DNA of 6,043 nucleotides, taken from positions 789 to 6,831 of the forward strand of contig PKYZ01000513.1 of assembly GCA_003132865.1 (NCBI GenBank). The letters run 5' to 3'. The notes below the pieces were generated by a model. That model did not search any database, was not told the origin of the DNA, and saw only the letters and a program-made list of their open reading frames with translations. Positions 1 to 5,403 of the stretch are shown in pieces. This DNA is from Bryobacterales bacterium. GTDB lineage: Bacteria > Acidobacteriota > Terriglobia > Bryobacterales > Bryobacteraceae. The translations under genes were made by a program, and so were the position numbers. Position 1 is the first letter of the stretch, and every line of letters starts with the position of its first letter.

Positions 1-147
1 GGACACAGATGCACACAGATAACAGCGTTCGCCTTGGCCTCAGGGCTGTTACCTGAATCAGGCAATGGGAGCCCGGGAACCCAAAGCGCCCTCGAAGCGT
101 CACTTGGTTAGGCGTCAATCTGTGTGCATCCGTGTCCATCTGTGGTT
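1..147. repeat. Inverted-repeat-flanked element built on a 10-bp ATCTGTG word
   Basis: Positions 1-20 (GGACACAGATGCACACAGAT) are the reverse complement of 118-137, with one mismatch. The right arm is itself about three 10-bp units: ATCTGTGTGC (118-127), ATCCGTGTCC (128-137) and ATCTGTGGTT (138-147). The left arm holds two units and is cut by the window start, so a third unit probably lies upstream. The 97-bp core (21-117) has no convincing gene. It contains a short hairpin (AACAGC 21-26 with GCTGTT 45-50) and the palindrome CCTGAATCAGG (52-62). I recall similar ATCTGTG words as dispersed intergenic repeats in several bacterial groups, but mobility is inference. Confidence 0.6.
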
Positions 148-163
148 CCATGGCTTTCCACGG

Positions 164-169
164 TAGAAT
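164..169 (+). promoter_or_regulatory. Putative -10 box upstream of the S55 peptidase gene
   Basis: TAGAAT matches the sigma70 -10 consensus at five of six positions. No good -35 box lies 16-18 bp upstream, where the sequence is TGTGGT-like and belongs to the end of the upstream repeat. A start of transcription about 7 nt downstream would fall at 176-177, on the preferred GTG start codon, so a leaderless transcript is possible. No Shine-Dalgarno sequence precedes that GTG, which fits. This is inference from a weak motif. Confidence 0.3.
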
Positions 170-176
170 AGTAACC

Positions 177-1961
177 GTGCCGCGTTTCGCTGTTCTGGCG
201 GTGTTCGCCTTCGCCGCCGCTTCGCATGCCCAGACGGCGTTCTTCCCCCTGAAGGACGTCAAGCCCGGTCTGCGCGGCATCGGCAAAACGGTGTTTTCCG
301 GCAACCGCATCGACGAGTTCCAAGTCGAAGTGCTTGGCGTGCTGGAGAATATCGGCCCCAAGCAGAACCTGATCCTGGCCCGGCTGTCCGGCGGTCCGCT
401 GGCCGAGACCGGCGTAATCCAGGGCATGAGCGGCAGCCCGGTCTATATCGATGGTAAGCTGGCCGGCGCCGTCGCCTTGGCATTCCCTTTCGCCAAAGAG
501 GCCATCACCGGCATCCGCCCCATCGAAGAGATGGTTCGGGTCACCGAGGCTGGCCGCACTCCAGCGCCCACCCAAGTCGCGCGCAACGAAGTTTCGCTGG
601 CGTCCCTGTTCGCCGCTAAGGATCTCACGCGTCTCCTGCCCGGCCGCCTGGAACCCGCCACCGGCGACGCCAAACTGCTGGACATCGCCACGCCCGTCTC
701 CTTCGCCGGATTCACGCGCGCCACCCTCGATTCCTTCGCTCCGCAGCTTCGCGCCTTGGGTCTGGAGCCTACGCAGGGCCTTTCGGCGGGAGGTCCTTCC
801 AGCCCGCATATGGGCGACCCCTCAACGCTCAAGCCGGGATCCATGATTAGCGTGGAGTTGATGACCGGCGACCTCAGCATTGGCGCCGACGGCACCGTCA
901 CCTACATCGACGGCAACCGTATCTACGCCTTCGGACATCGGTTTCTGGCGGTGGGCTCCACGGCCCTGCCCTTCACGCGCTCCGAGGTTCTCGCGCTGCT
1001 GCCCGCGATCACGGCGTCCTTCAAGATCTCCGTGCCGAAAGAGACCCTGGGCGCCATCCTCCAGGATCGCAACACGGCGATCGCCGGCGAACTCGGGCGC
1101 GCCGCCGCCATGGCGCCCGTTTCCATATCTGTCTCCCGCGGCGGCAAGCGCCTCGACAACTACCAAATGGAAATGGTCAACGACCGCTTCCTCTCGCCGC
1201 TCCTGGTGCAGATGGCAGTGTTTTCCACCATCGACGCCACCGAGCGCACCGTGGGCGCCTCCAGCTTCCGCGTCACCGGCGAGATCGAGTTTCAGGGATC
1301 CGCCGCGCCGCTCAAGGTGAATAACATGTACGCCGCCGACACCGGCTCTGCCATGATCGCTTCGCTTTCCACCGCCATACCGCTGGCGTATGTGCTACAG
1401 AGCGGATTCGACGCGCTGGAGGTAAAGAAGGTCGCCCTCGATATCGAATCCTTCGACGCCAAGAAGCAGTTTCAGATCGATAGCGTTTCCGTGGGACGGC
1501 GCGAAGTCCGGCCCGGCGGAAAAGTCGAACTGACCACTATGCTGGTAGGCGAGAATGGCGAAGAATTGCCTCGCACCATCGTTTACCAGGTCCCCCAGGG
1601 CATTACTCCCGGTCCGCTTTACTTCACGGTGGCCGACGGCATGACCACCAATCTCGCCGAATTCCGCCAGATCATCGGCGCCCAGCCGAAATCCATCTCG
1701 CAATTGATCTCGACCGTCAACAACCTGCGCGCCAACACCAAGGCCTATGTGCGCGTGTGGCGTCCGGAACCCGCCTTTCAGTTGGAAGGCGCCGATTTCC
1801 CCGATCCGCCGCCGTCGGTGGCCATGATATTGGCCGGCTCGCAAAGCGCGTTCGGCAGCATCAACCAGACGCGCAATTCCAAGGTGGCGGAATTGGAAAT
1901 CGGAGCCGGCGACAGCGTCATCAACGGATCGAAAACAATCCAGGTGGAGGTGAAGGAGTGA
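177..1961 (+). CDS. Exported SpoIVB-like serine peptidase (family S55), circularly permuted
   Basis: Predicted 594-residue exported serine peptidase. GTG at 177 is preferred because it starts directly on a signal peptide (basic Arg3, hydrophobic residues 4-15, probable cleavage after Ser-His-Ala18). GTG 132 lies inside the upstream repeat and ATG 150 adds a non-signal extension; neither has a ribosome binding site. The nucleophile motif GMSGSP spans residues 83-88 (Ser85), followed by a strand like SpoIVB's NGKxxGAV. The likely catalytic histidine is His254 in YAFGH. In Bacillus SpoIVB, as I recall it, the ALGH histidine precedes GMSGSP; here it follows by about 170 residues. SpoIVB's catalytic Asp, in ITDPR, aligns with an LSGGP stretch and seems absent. 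No PDZ domain is evident. Residues from about 420 onward look like a beta-rich domain of unknown role. In sporulating Firmicutes the family triggers pro-sigmaK processing; here the substrate is unknown. The stop abuts the propeller gene, suggesting an operon. Family call firm, activity uncertain. Confidence 0.85.
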   Translation: MPRFAVLAVFAFAAASHAQTAFFPLKDVKPGLRGIGKTVFSGNRIDEFQVEVLGVLENIGPKQNLILARLSGGPLAETGVIQGMSGSPVYIDGKLAGAVALAFPFAKEAITGIRPIEEMVRVTEAGRTPAPTQVARNEVSLASLFAAKDLTRLLPGRLEPATGDAKLLDIATPVSFAGFTRATLDSFAPQLRALGLEPTQGLSAGGPSSPHMGDPSTLKPGSMISVELMTGDLSIGADGTVTYIDGNRIYAFGHRFLAVGSTALPFTRSEVLALLPAITASFKISVPKETLGAILQDRNTAIAGELGRAAAMAPVSISVSRGGKRLDNYQMEMVNDRFLSPLLVQMAVFSTIDATERTVGASSFRVTGEIEFQGSAAPLKVNNMYAADTGSAMIASLSTAIPLAYVLQSGFDALEVKKVALDIESFDAKKQFQIDSVSVGRREVRPGGKVELTTMLVGENGEELPRTIVYQVPQGITPGPLYFTVADGMTTNLAEFRQIIGAQPKSISQLISTVNNLRANTKAYVRVWRPEPAFQLEGADFPDPPPSVAMILAGSQSAFGSINQTRNSKVAELEIGAGDSVINGSKTIQVEVKE

Positions 1962-1966
1962 TCCGG

Positions 1967-4243
1967 ATGCTGAGCGGGCGAAGGGGCGAGCGGGCGAGCG
2001 GGCGAGCCGTGTTGGCAGGATTGCTCATGGCATCGAGCGCTTGGTCTTCCGCCACCACCGCCTGGGAGATGACCAGCTACCAGGATTTCATCCGCGGCCA
2101 GTTTCAAGGTGTCTCGCTCAGCCGCGACGGCCGCCTGACCCTCGCTCCCAAGGTCGATACGCTTTTCTCTTCCGGCCAGGCCGTCGTTTGGAGTGTGGCC
2201 GAAGGCGCTAACGGTGTCCTCTACGTGGCCACCGGCCACCGTGGCCGCGTCTACCAGGTGGATCCCTTGGGCGCCAGTTCGCTGCTCTGGACCGCCGAAC
2301 AGCCCGAGGTCTTCGCCATCGCCACCGATCGCAACGGCGTCCTGTACGCCGGCACCTCCCCCGATGGCAAGGTCTATCGCATCGAGAGGGGCAACGCCAC
2401 CGAGTACTTCAATCCCAAGACCCGCTACATCTGGTCGCTGGCGGCCGGCCCCGATGGCGCGCTGTATGTGGGCACCGGCGACCAGGGCAAAATCTACCGT
2501 GTCACGTCCGCGGGCTCGGGCGAGCTGTATTACGATACCGGCCAATCGCACGTCACCGGCCTGGCCGTGGATGCGCAAGGCCGCCTGCTGGCGGGCACCG
2601 AGCCGAACGGTATTCTCTATCGCGTATCGGCCAAGGACAAGGCCTTCGTGCTCTACGACGCCAGCCTGCCCGAGATCCGCGCCATCATTCCCCAGCCCGA
2701 CGGAACCGTGTACGCGGCCGCGCTTGGCGGCTCGCTGGCCAAGCGCGCGCAGGCTGCCACGCAGGCCTCCCAGTCCGGAATGGGCAGCGGAGTCACCGTG
2801 CAAGCCGCGCCCCAATCGGTTACCGTCGAAGCGCAGAACACGCAGCCTGGAGCCGAAATCAAGGCGCAGACCGACCCCACCAGGCAGACCCAAGCCACTC
2901 CCACGCCGCAGGTGACCACGCAGTTCACGCCCACGACGGATCTTACCGGCGTGGAACGCTCGGCCATTTACCGGATCAACCCGGACAATACGGTTGAGAC
3001 CCTTTGGAGTTCCAAGGAAGAAGACGTCTACGATCTTCTCGCGCTCCCCAACCAGCTCCTGTTTTCGACCGACAGCAACGGCCGCATCTATGGCCTCTCG
3101 CGCGACCGCAAGGTCACGCTGGTGTTGCAGACCAACGAAGGCGAGGCCACCCGCTTGCTTCCCTCGGCCGGTTCCGTGCTGGTGGCCACCGGCGACATGG
3201 GCCGCATTTACCGCTTGGGCGAAAGTCCCGGCGCTTCCGGCAATTACGAATCGCCCGTGCATGACGCCGGCACGGCCGCTCGTTGGGGCAGCATGAGCTG
3301 GCGCGCCGAGACAGCGCCATCCACCGCGTTGGTTTTCCGCACGCGCGCGGGTAACTCGGCCAAACCCGACAAGACCTGGAGCGATTGGTCCGAACCGCTG
3401 CATGATCCGGCCGCCTCCAGGATCGCCAGCCCCAATGCCCGCTACATCCAGTGGAAGGCCGAATTATCCGGCGCGGGCGGCGTCACGCCCATCCTGGACA
3501 ACGTGACTCTGGCATACCTGCCGCAGAACTCGCCGCCGATCGTGAAGAGCATTAACGTGACCCTGCAGATGGCGCCGGCTTCGGCTGCCAAGGCGATCCA
3601 ACAGCAGTCCATTTCGCCCTACACCGTGACCGTGACCGATACGGGCGACGCCAGCGTCTCCGCCCCCGCCGGCACGCCCACCCAGACTCTTTCGCGCGCC
3701 GCGGCGCAACAGATCACCATAAGCTGGCAGGCCGAGGACCCCGACGGCGACCGACTGGTCTACAACCTCTATTTCCGCGCCGACGACGAACGCCGCTGGA
3801 TGCTGCTGAAGGGCGACCTGCACGAGAACGCCTTCACCTTCGATAGCGACGTGCTGGCCGACGGCAAATACTACTTCCGAGTGCTTGCCTCGGACCGCGA
3901 AGTGAATCCGCCAGCCACCGCCCGCGACGCGGACCTGACCAGCGCTCCGGTGATGATCGATAACACGCCGCCGGTGGTCACCGTGGGCCCGGTGCGGCGG
4001 ACGGGCACGACGGCCGAGCTTGAATTCGAGGCGCGCGACGCCGCCTCGCCTCTGCGCCGCTGCGATTACTCGCTCGACGCCACGGGGTGGGTGCCGCTCG
4101 AAGCCGCCGATGGCGTGATCGACTCGCAGCAGGAGCGGTTTGTGCTGTCACTCGATAAGTTGACGCCGGGGGAGCATTTGGTTGTGATACGGGTGCTGGA
4201 TAGCGCTAATAATGCAGGGTTGGCGAAGGTTGTGTTGCGTTAG
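1967..4243 (+). CDS. Exported seven-bladed beta-propeller protein with Ig/Fn3-like C-terminal domains
   Basis: 758 residues if started at ATG 1967, which has AAGGAG (1953-1958) at 8-nt spacing; GTG 1958, overlapping the previous stop as GTGA, is the alternative. A basic N-region and hydrophobic residues 15-25 form a signal peptide. Seven propeller motifs of the type (L/V)YxGTxxxGxxYR(V/I) sit near residues 84-98, 125-139, 165-179, 206-220, 247-260 plus 333-337, 363-377 and 403-417, about 41 apart in the first five. Blade 5 is split by a Gln/Thr/Pro-rich insertion of about 70 residues (261-331). Residues about 425-530 form a beta-sandwich-like domain (TWSDWSEP, ARYIQWKA), followed by an Fn3-like segment (TISWQAEDPDGDRLVYNLYF) and a final Ig-like domain to the C-terminus. 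No membrane anchor or sorting signal is visible. The fold suggests binding or scaffolding, not catalysis. Coupling to the S55 peptidase gene suggests a shared envelope role, possibly as partner or substrate; that is inference. Confidence 0.85.
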   Translation: MLSGRRGERASGRAVLAGLLMASSAWSSATTAWEMTSYQDFIRGQFQGVSLSRDGRLTLAPKVDTLFSSGQAVVWSVAEGANGVLYVATGHRGRVYQVDPLGASSLLWTAEQPEVFAIATDRNGVLYAGTSPDGKVYRIERGNATEYFNPKTRYIWSLAAGPDGALYVGTGDQGKIYRVTSAGSGELYYDTGQSHVTGLAVDAQGRLLAGTEPNGILYRVSAKDKAFVLYDASLPEIRAIIPQPDGTVYAAALGGSLAKRAQAATQASQSGMGSGVTVQAAPQSVTVEAQNTQPGAEIKAQTDPTRQTQATPTPQVTTQFTPTTDLTGVERSAIYRINPDNTVETLWSSKEEDVYDLLALPNQLLFSTDSNGRIYGLSRDRKVTLVLQTNEGEATRLLPSAGSVLVATGDMGRIYRLGESPGASGNYESPVHDAGTAARWGSMSWRAETAPSTALVFRTRAGNSAKPDKTWSDWSEPLHDPAASRIASPNARYIQWKAELSGAGGVTPILDNVTLAYLPQNSPPIVKSINVTLQMAPASAAKAIQQQSISPYTVTVTDTGDASVSAPAGTPTQTLSRAAAQQITISWQAEDPDGDRLVYNLYFRADDERRWMLLKGDLHENAFTFDSDVLADGKYYFRVLASDREVNPPATARDADLTSAPVMIDNTPPVVTVGPVRRTGTTAELEFEARDAASPLRRCDYSLDATGWVPLEAADGVIDSQQERFVLSLDKLTPGEHLVVIRVLDSANNAGLAKVVLR
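1972..2007 (+). repeat. 8-bp tandem repeat inside the signal-peptide coding region
   Basis: There are four and a half units of GAGCGGGC: 1972-1979, 1980-1987 (degenerate, GAAGGGGC), 1988-1995, 1996-2003 and a partial unit at 2004-2007. The repeat starts two codons after the ATG of the propeller gene and encodes its basic, Gly/Arg/Ser-rich N-terminal segment (residues 2-14). The unit length is not a multiple of three, so gain or loss of one unit would shift the frame before the hydrophobic core of the signal peptide. Confidence 0.7.
3771..3908 (+). repeat. Segment of the propeller gene duplicated at the window end (copy 1)
   Basis: This part of the Fn3-like region recurs at 5906-6043 without gaps, at 135 of 138 positions. 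The differences are 3818 (C versus T at 5953), 3880 (A versus C at 6015) and 3886 (T versus C at 6021). In the propeller reading frame these are CTG/TTG (Leu), CGA/CGC (Arg) and CTT/CTC (Leu), so all are synonymous. Here the segment is intact and in frame, so this is the genuine gene copy. Confidence 0.95.
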
Positions 4244-4252
4244 CATCGTGGC

Positions 4253-4292
4253 GCACGCAATCTTGCGTGCCGCGTCGAGACTCGTCTCGACG
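4253..4292. repeat. Two tandem short palindromes after the propeller gene
   Basis: Ten bases after the stop codon, GCACGCAA (4253-4260) pairs perfectly with TTGCGTGC (4263-4270) across a TC spacer. Two bases later CGTCGAGAC (4273-4281) pairs perfectly with GTCTCGACG (4284-4292), again across TC. No T-run follows, so neither is a classical intrinsic terminator, though they could stabilise the 3' end of the mRNA or impede transcription. The matching TC spacers and back-to-back packing suggest a composite intergenic repeat. It abuts the C-terminal side of the RepA-like relic and may have truncated it. Confidence 0.65.
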
Positions 4293-4300
4293 CTTGCCCC

Positions 4301-4420
4301 TTCCAGCTCGACCATAGGCCTGTCGTGAAGCTTCGCCTGGGTGTCGAGGTGGATTTGGATCAGCCGCACCTTGGGGCCGAACGGCAGGGGCAGGTTGACC
4401 CATTTCTGGGTTTCCGGGTT
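4301..4420 (-). pseudogene. Relic of a plasmid RepA-like replication initiator
   Basis: A minus-strand stretch of about 40 codons, from Asn (codon 4420-4418) to Glu (codon 4303-4301), reads as protein-like sequence: NPETQKWVNLPLPFGPKVRL followed by IQIHLDTQAKL and PMVELE. The pattern of a Pro-Tyr/Phe-Gly turn, an Arg-Leu-Ile helix, a 'T/S-x-A' helix and then V-E-L/I-E resembles the conserved core of the plasmid-encoded RepA family as I remember it. The similarity stops on one side at the tandem palindromes (4253-4292) and on the other before the 141-bp palindromic element. No start codon, ribosome binding site or other domain remains; the surrounding open frame on this strand is made of repeat-derived peptide. 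I take it as a fragment left by a plasmid or integrated element. The family assignment is tentative. Confidence 0.4.
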
Positions 4421-4460
4421 GCACCCGGAGAGAATTAAGCCTGCGGCGGGCTTTGTTCCC

Positions 4461-4601
4461 GGGTGCTTAAACGTTTTCGGGATTTCTGACGAAACCGCTC
4501 CCTGACGGTCGCGGCTCGGTAACAGCCGCGTTGATTCCGCAAGGGTTACTGAGCCGCGAGCGTAAGCGAGCGGGTGCATTCCCGAAAACGTTTAAGCACC
4601 C
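4461..4601. mobile_element. 141-bp nested palindromic MITE/REPIN-like element
   Basis: The ends are a perfect 22-bp inverted repeat: 4461-4482, starting GGGTGCTTAAACG, and 4580-4601, ending CGTTTAAGCACCC. Nested inside is a second, 29-bp inverted repeat (4495-4523 with 4545-4573, 25 of 29 matching) around a 21-nt loop. Near-identical 12-bp direct repeats flank it: CTTTGTTCCCGG (4451-4462) and CTTTCTTCCCGG (4601-4612). They overlap the element tips by two bases on the left and one on the right and resemble a target-site duplication. There is no room for a transposase, so any movement would need one in trans. The inner arms resemble an abundant acidobacterial palindrome that translates as 'LAYARGSV'-like peptide. 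Transcribed, the element would fold into a very long hairpin. It ends 16 bp before the -35 box of the toxin-antitoxin promoter. Confidence 0.65.
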
Positions 4602-4617
4602 TTTCTTCCCGGACGAC

Positions 4618-4652
4618 TTGCAATAACGAACCTTTTATGGTACATTGTACCA
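4618..4652 (+). promoter_or_regulatory. Promoter and palindromic operator of the toxin-antitoxin operon
   Basis: TTGCAA (4618-4623) and TACATT (4641-4646) form a sigma70-like pair with 17-bp spacing. The -10 box lies inside a perfect palindrome, TGGTACA-T-TGTACCA (4638-4652), with weaker symmetry extending to 4633-4657. Placement over the -10 is typical of autoregulatory operators bound by the HTH antitoxin of such modules, so repression by the downstream antitoxin is the natural inference. Initiation would be near 4653, leaving a leader of about 13 nt that includes AAGG at 4656-4659. Confidence 0.65.
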
Positions 4653-4665
4653 GATAAGGTGCAGG

Positions 4666-5022
4666 ATGACGGACGACCCACAGCCGCAAAAAATCCCGCT
4701 GATTTTTTACCGCACGGCGGCGGGTAGCGAGCCGGTGAGGGAGTGGCTAAAAGGGCTGGATGAAGCGGAGCGCCAGGCGATAGGGAACGACCTGCTGCGG
4801 GCGCAATGGCGGTGGCCGGTGGGGATGCCGCTGTGCCGCCCGATGGGAAACGGCTTGTGGGAGGTCCGCACGGACCTTCCGACGAAACGGACGGCGCGTG
4901 TGTTGCTCTGCCTTTACCGCGAGCACCTGGTTGCGCTGCACGGGTTCATCAAGAAAACGCGAGCCACGCCGGATGAAGATTTGGCAACGGCGCGAAAGCG
5001 CCAGAAGGAGTTGGAGCGATGA
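4666..5022 (+). CDS. RelE/HigB-family toxin (phage Gp49-like)
   Basis: 118 residues, a usual size for this family. ATG 4666 is chosen over in-frame TTG 4645 because TTG lies inside the operator palindrome, while ATG has AAGG (4656-4659) 6 nt upstream. Family features are a first strand (PLIFYRT, residues 11-17), a helical EPVREWLKGLDEAER segment (22-36), the strand GLWEVRTDL (63-71), ARVLLCLY (77-84), and the signature ALHGFIKKTRATP (90-102), which closely matches the HGFxKKTxxTP motif of Gp49-like/HigB toxins. These proteins are typically ribosome-dependent mRNA endonucleases; this specific activity is inferred. The toxin-first gene order and the 4-nt overlap with the antitoxin gene are typical of HigBA-type modules. 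No truncation is seen, so the toxin is probably functional. Confidence 0.88.
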   Translation: MTDDPQPQKIPLIFYRTAAGSEPVREWLKGLDEAERQAIGNDLLRAQWRWPVGMPLCRPMGNGLWEVRTDLPTKRTARVLLCLYREHLVALHGFIKKTRATPDEDLATARKRQKELER

Positions 5023-5297
5023 GCAAGAAGCATATGGGTTCCAGCGTTGATGACTTCCTCAAGGAAGAGGGCATCTTCGAAGAGGCGCAAGCGCAGGCGG
5101 TCAAAGAGGTCGTCGCGTGGCAGCTCGCCGAGGCGATGAAGAAACAGAAAATCTCCAAGAACAAGCTGGCAACGCTGCTGAAGACGAGCCGCACCCAGGT
5201 TGACCGTATCCTTGATCCGAAGAACGACATTACGCTCGGGAGCCTGCAACGGGCGGCTGCGATGGTCGGCCGCCGTGTAACGATCGAGCTGGTGTAG
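5019..5297 (+). CDS. XRE-type HTH antitoxin partner of the RelE/HigB-like toxin
   Basis: 92 residues. It starts at ATG 5019, overlapping the toxin stop as ATGA, with AAGGAG (5005-5010) at 8-nt spacing, so the two genes are translationally coupled. Residues 36-83 form an XRE/Cro-like helix-turn-helix domain, with NKLATLLKTSRTQVDRIL (48-65) as the DNA-binding pair of helices and TLGSLQRAAAMVGR (72-85) as the following helix. The acidic, helical N-terminal 35 residues probably help to bind the toxin. The family neutralises its toxin and represses the operon; the palindrome at 4638-4652 is the expected binding site. It is full length with no odd features. Confidence 0.88.
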   Translation: MSKKHMGSSVDDFLKEEGIFEEAQAQAVKEVVAWQLAEAMKKQKISKNKLATLLKTSRTQVDRILDPKNDITLGSLQRAAAMVGRRVTIELV

Positions 5298-5315
5298 GGA
5301 AGGGAACGCGGCTCG

Positions 5316-5342
5316 GCGCGGGCTTGCGCGGCCTGTCCGCGC
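5316..5342 (+). terminator. GC-rich hairpin downstream of the toxin-antitoxin operon
   Basis: GCGCGGGC (5316-5323) can pair with GTCCGCGC (5335-5342) over eight positions, one of them a G-U wobble, around an 11-nt loop. It begins 19 nt after the antitoxin stop. No T-run follows, so it may be only a weak or Rho-assisted end signal, or chance pairing in GC-rich DNA. Confidence 0.3.
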
Positions 5343-5365
5343 GTGTCAGTGTAGGGGGCGCATGG

Positions 5366-5374
5366 TGTTATACT
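5366..5374 (+). promoter_or_regulatory. Extended -10 promoter of the secreted Ig-like gene
   Basis: TGTTATACT carries the extended -10 dinucleotide TG, one base before TATACT (5369-5374), which matches five of six consensus positions. The -35 region at 17-bp spacing (TCAGTG, 5346-5351) is poor, which is common with extended -10 promoters. Transcription would begin near 5381. AGGAA (5390-5394) then serves as ribosome binding site, 9 nt before ATG 5404. Confidence 0.5.
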
Positions 5375-5403
5375 CCCCAACCTGAGACCAGGAATCTCAT
5401 AAG

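Noticed and set aside
132..176. Upstream starts GTG 132 and ATG 150 for the S55 peptidase
   Set aside because: GTG 132 lies inside the dispersed repeat, and both add residues ahead of a complete signal peptide without a ribosome binding site. The TAGAAT box overlaps this stretch.
108..809. Minus-strand open frame of 233 codons opposite the S55 gene
   Set aside because: Low-complexity Gly/Asp/Gln/Arg-rich product with no domain, fully antisense to the start of a convincing exported peptidase and running into the repeat.
1757..1966. Extension of the propeller gene upstream to 1757
   Set aside because: It would overlap the S55 gene by 200 bp with a low-complexity peptide, whereas ATG 1967 has a well-spaced AAGGAG and leads into a signal peptide.
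1778..3403. Long minus-strand open frame (541 codons) opposite the end of the S55 gene and the propeller gene
   Set aside because: It is antisense to two genes with clear domains and signal peptides. Its product is Gly/Ala/Arg/His-rich without a recognisable domain, as expected from GC-rich codon bias on the other strand.
4461..4601. CRISPR-like or tRNA-like interpretation of the palindromic region
   Set aside because: There is one nested inverted repeat, with no regular spacers, no acceptor-stem/anticodon geometry and no cas genes in the window.
5020..5297. MazE/AbrB-type antitoxin alternative
   Set aside because: The central helix-turn-helix pattern (NKLATLLKTSRTQVDRIL) is XRE-like, and the toxin partner carries the Gp49/HigB motif.
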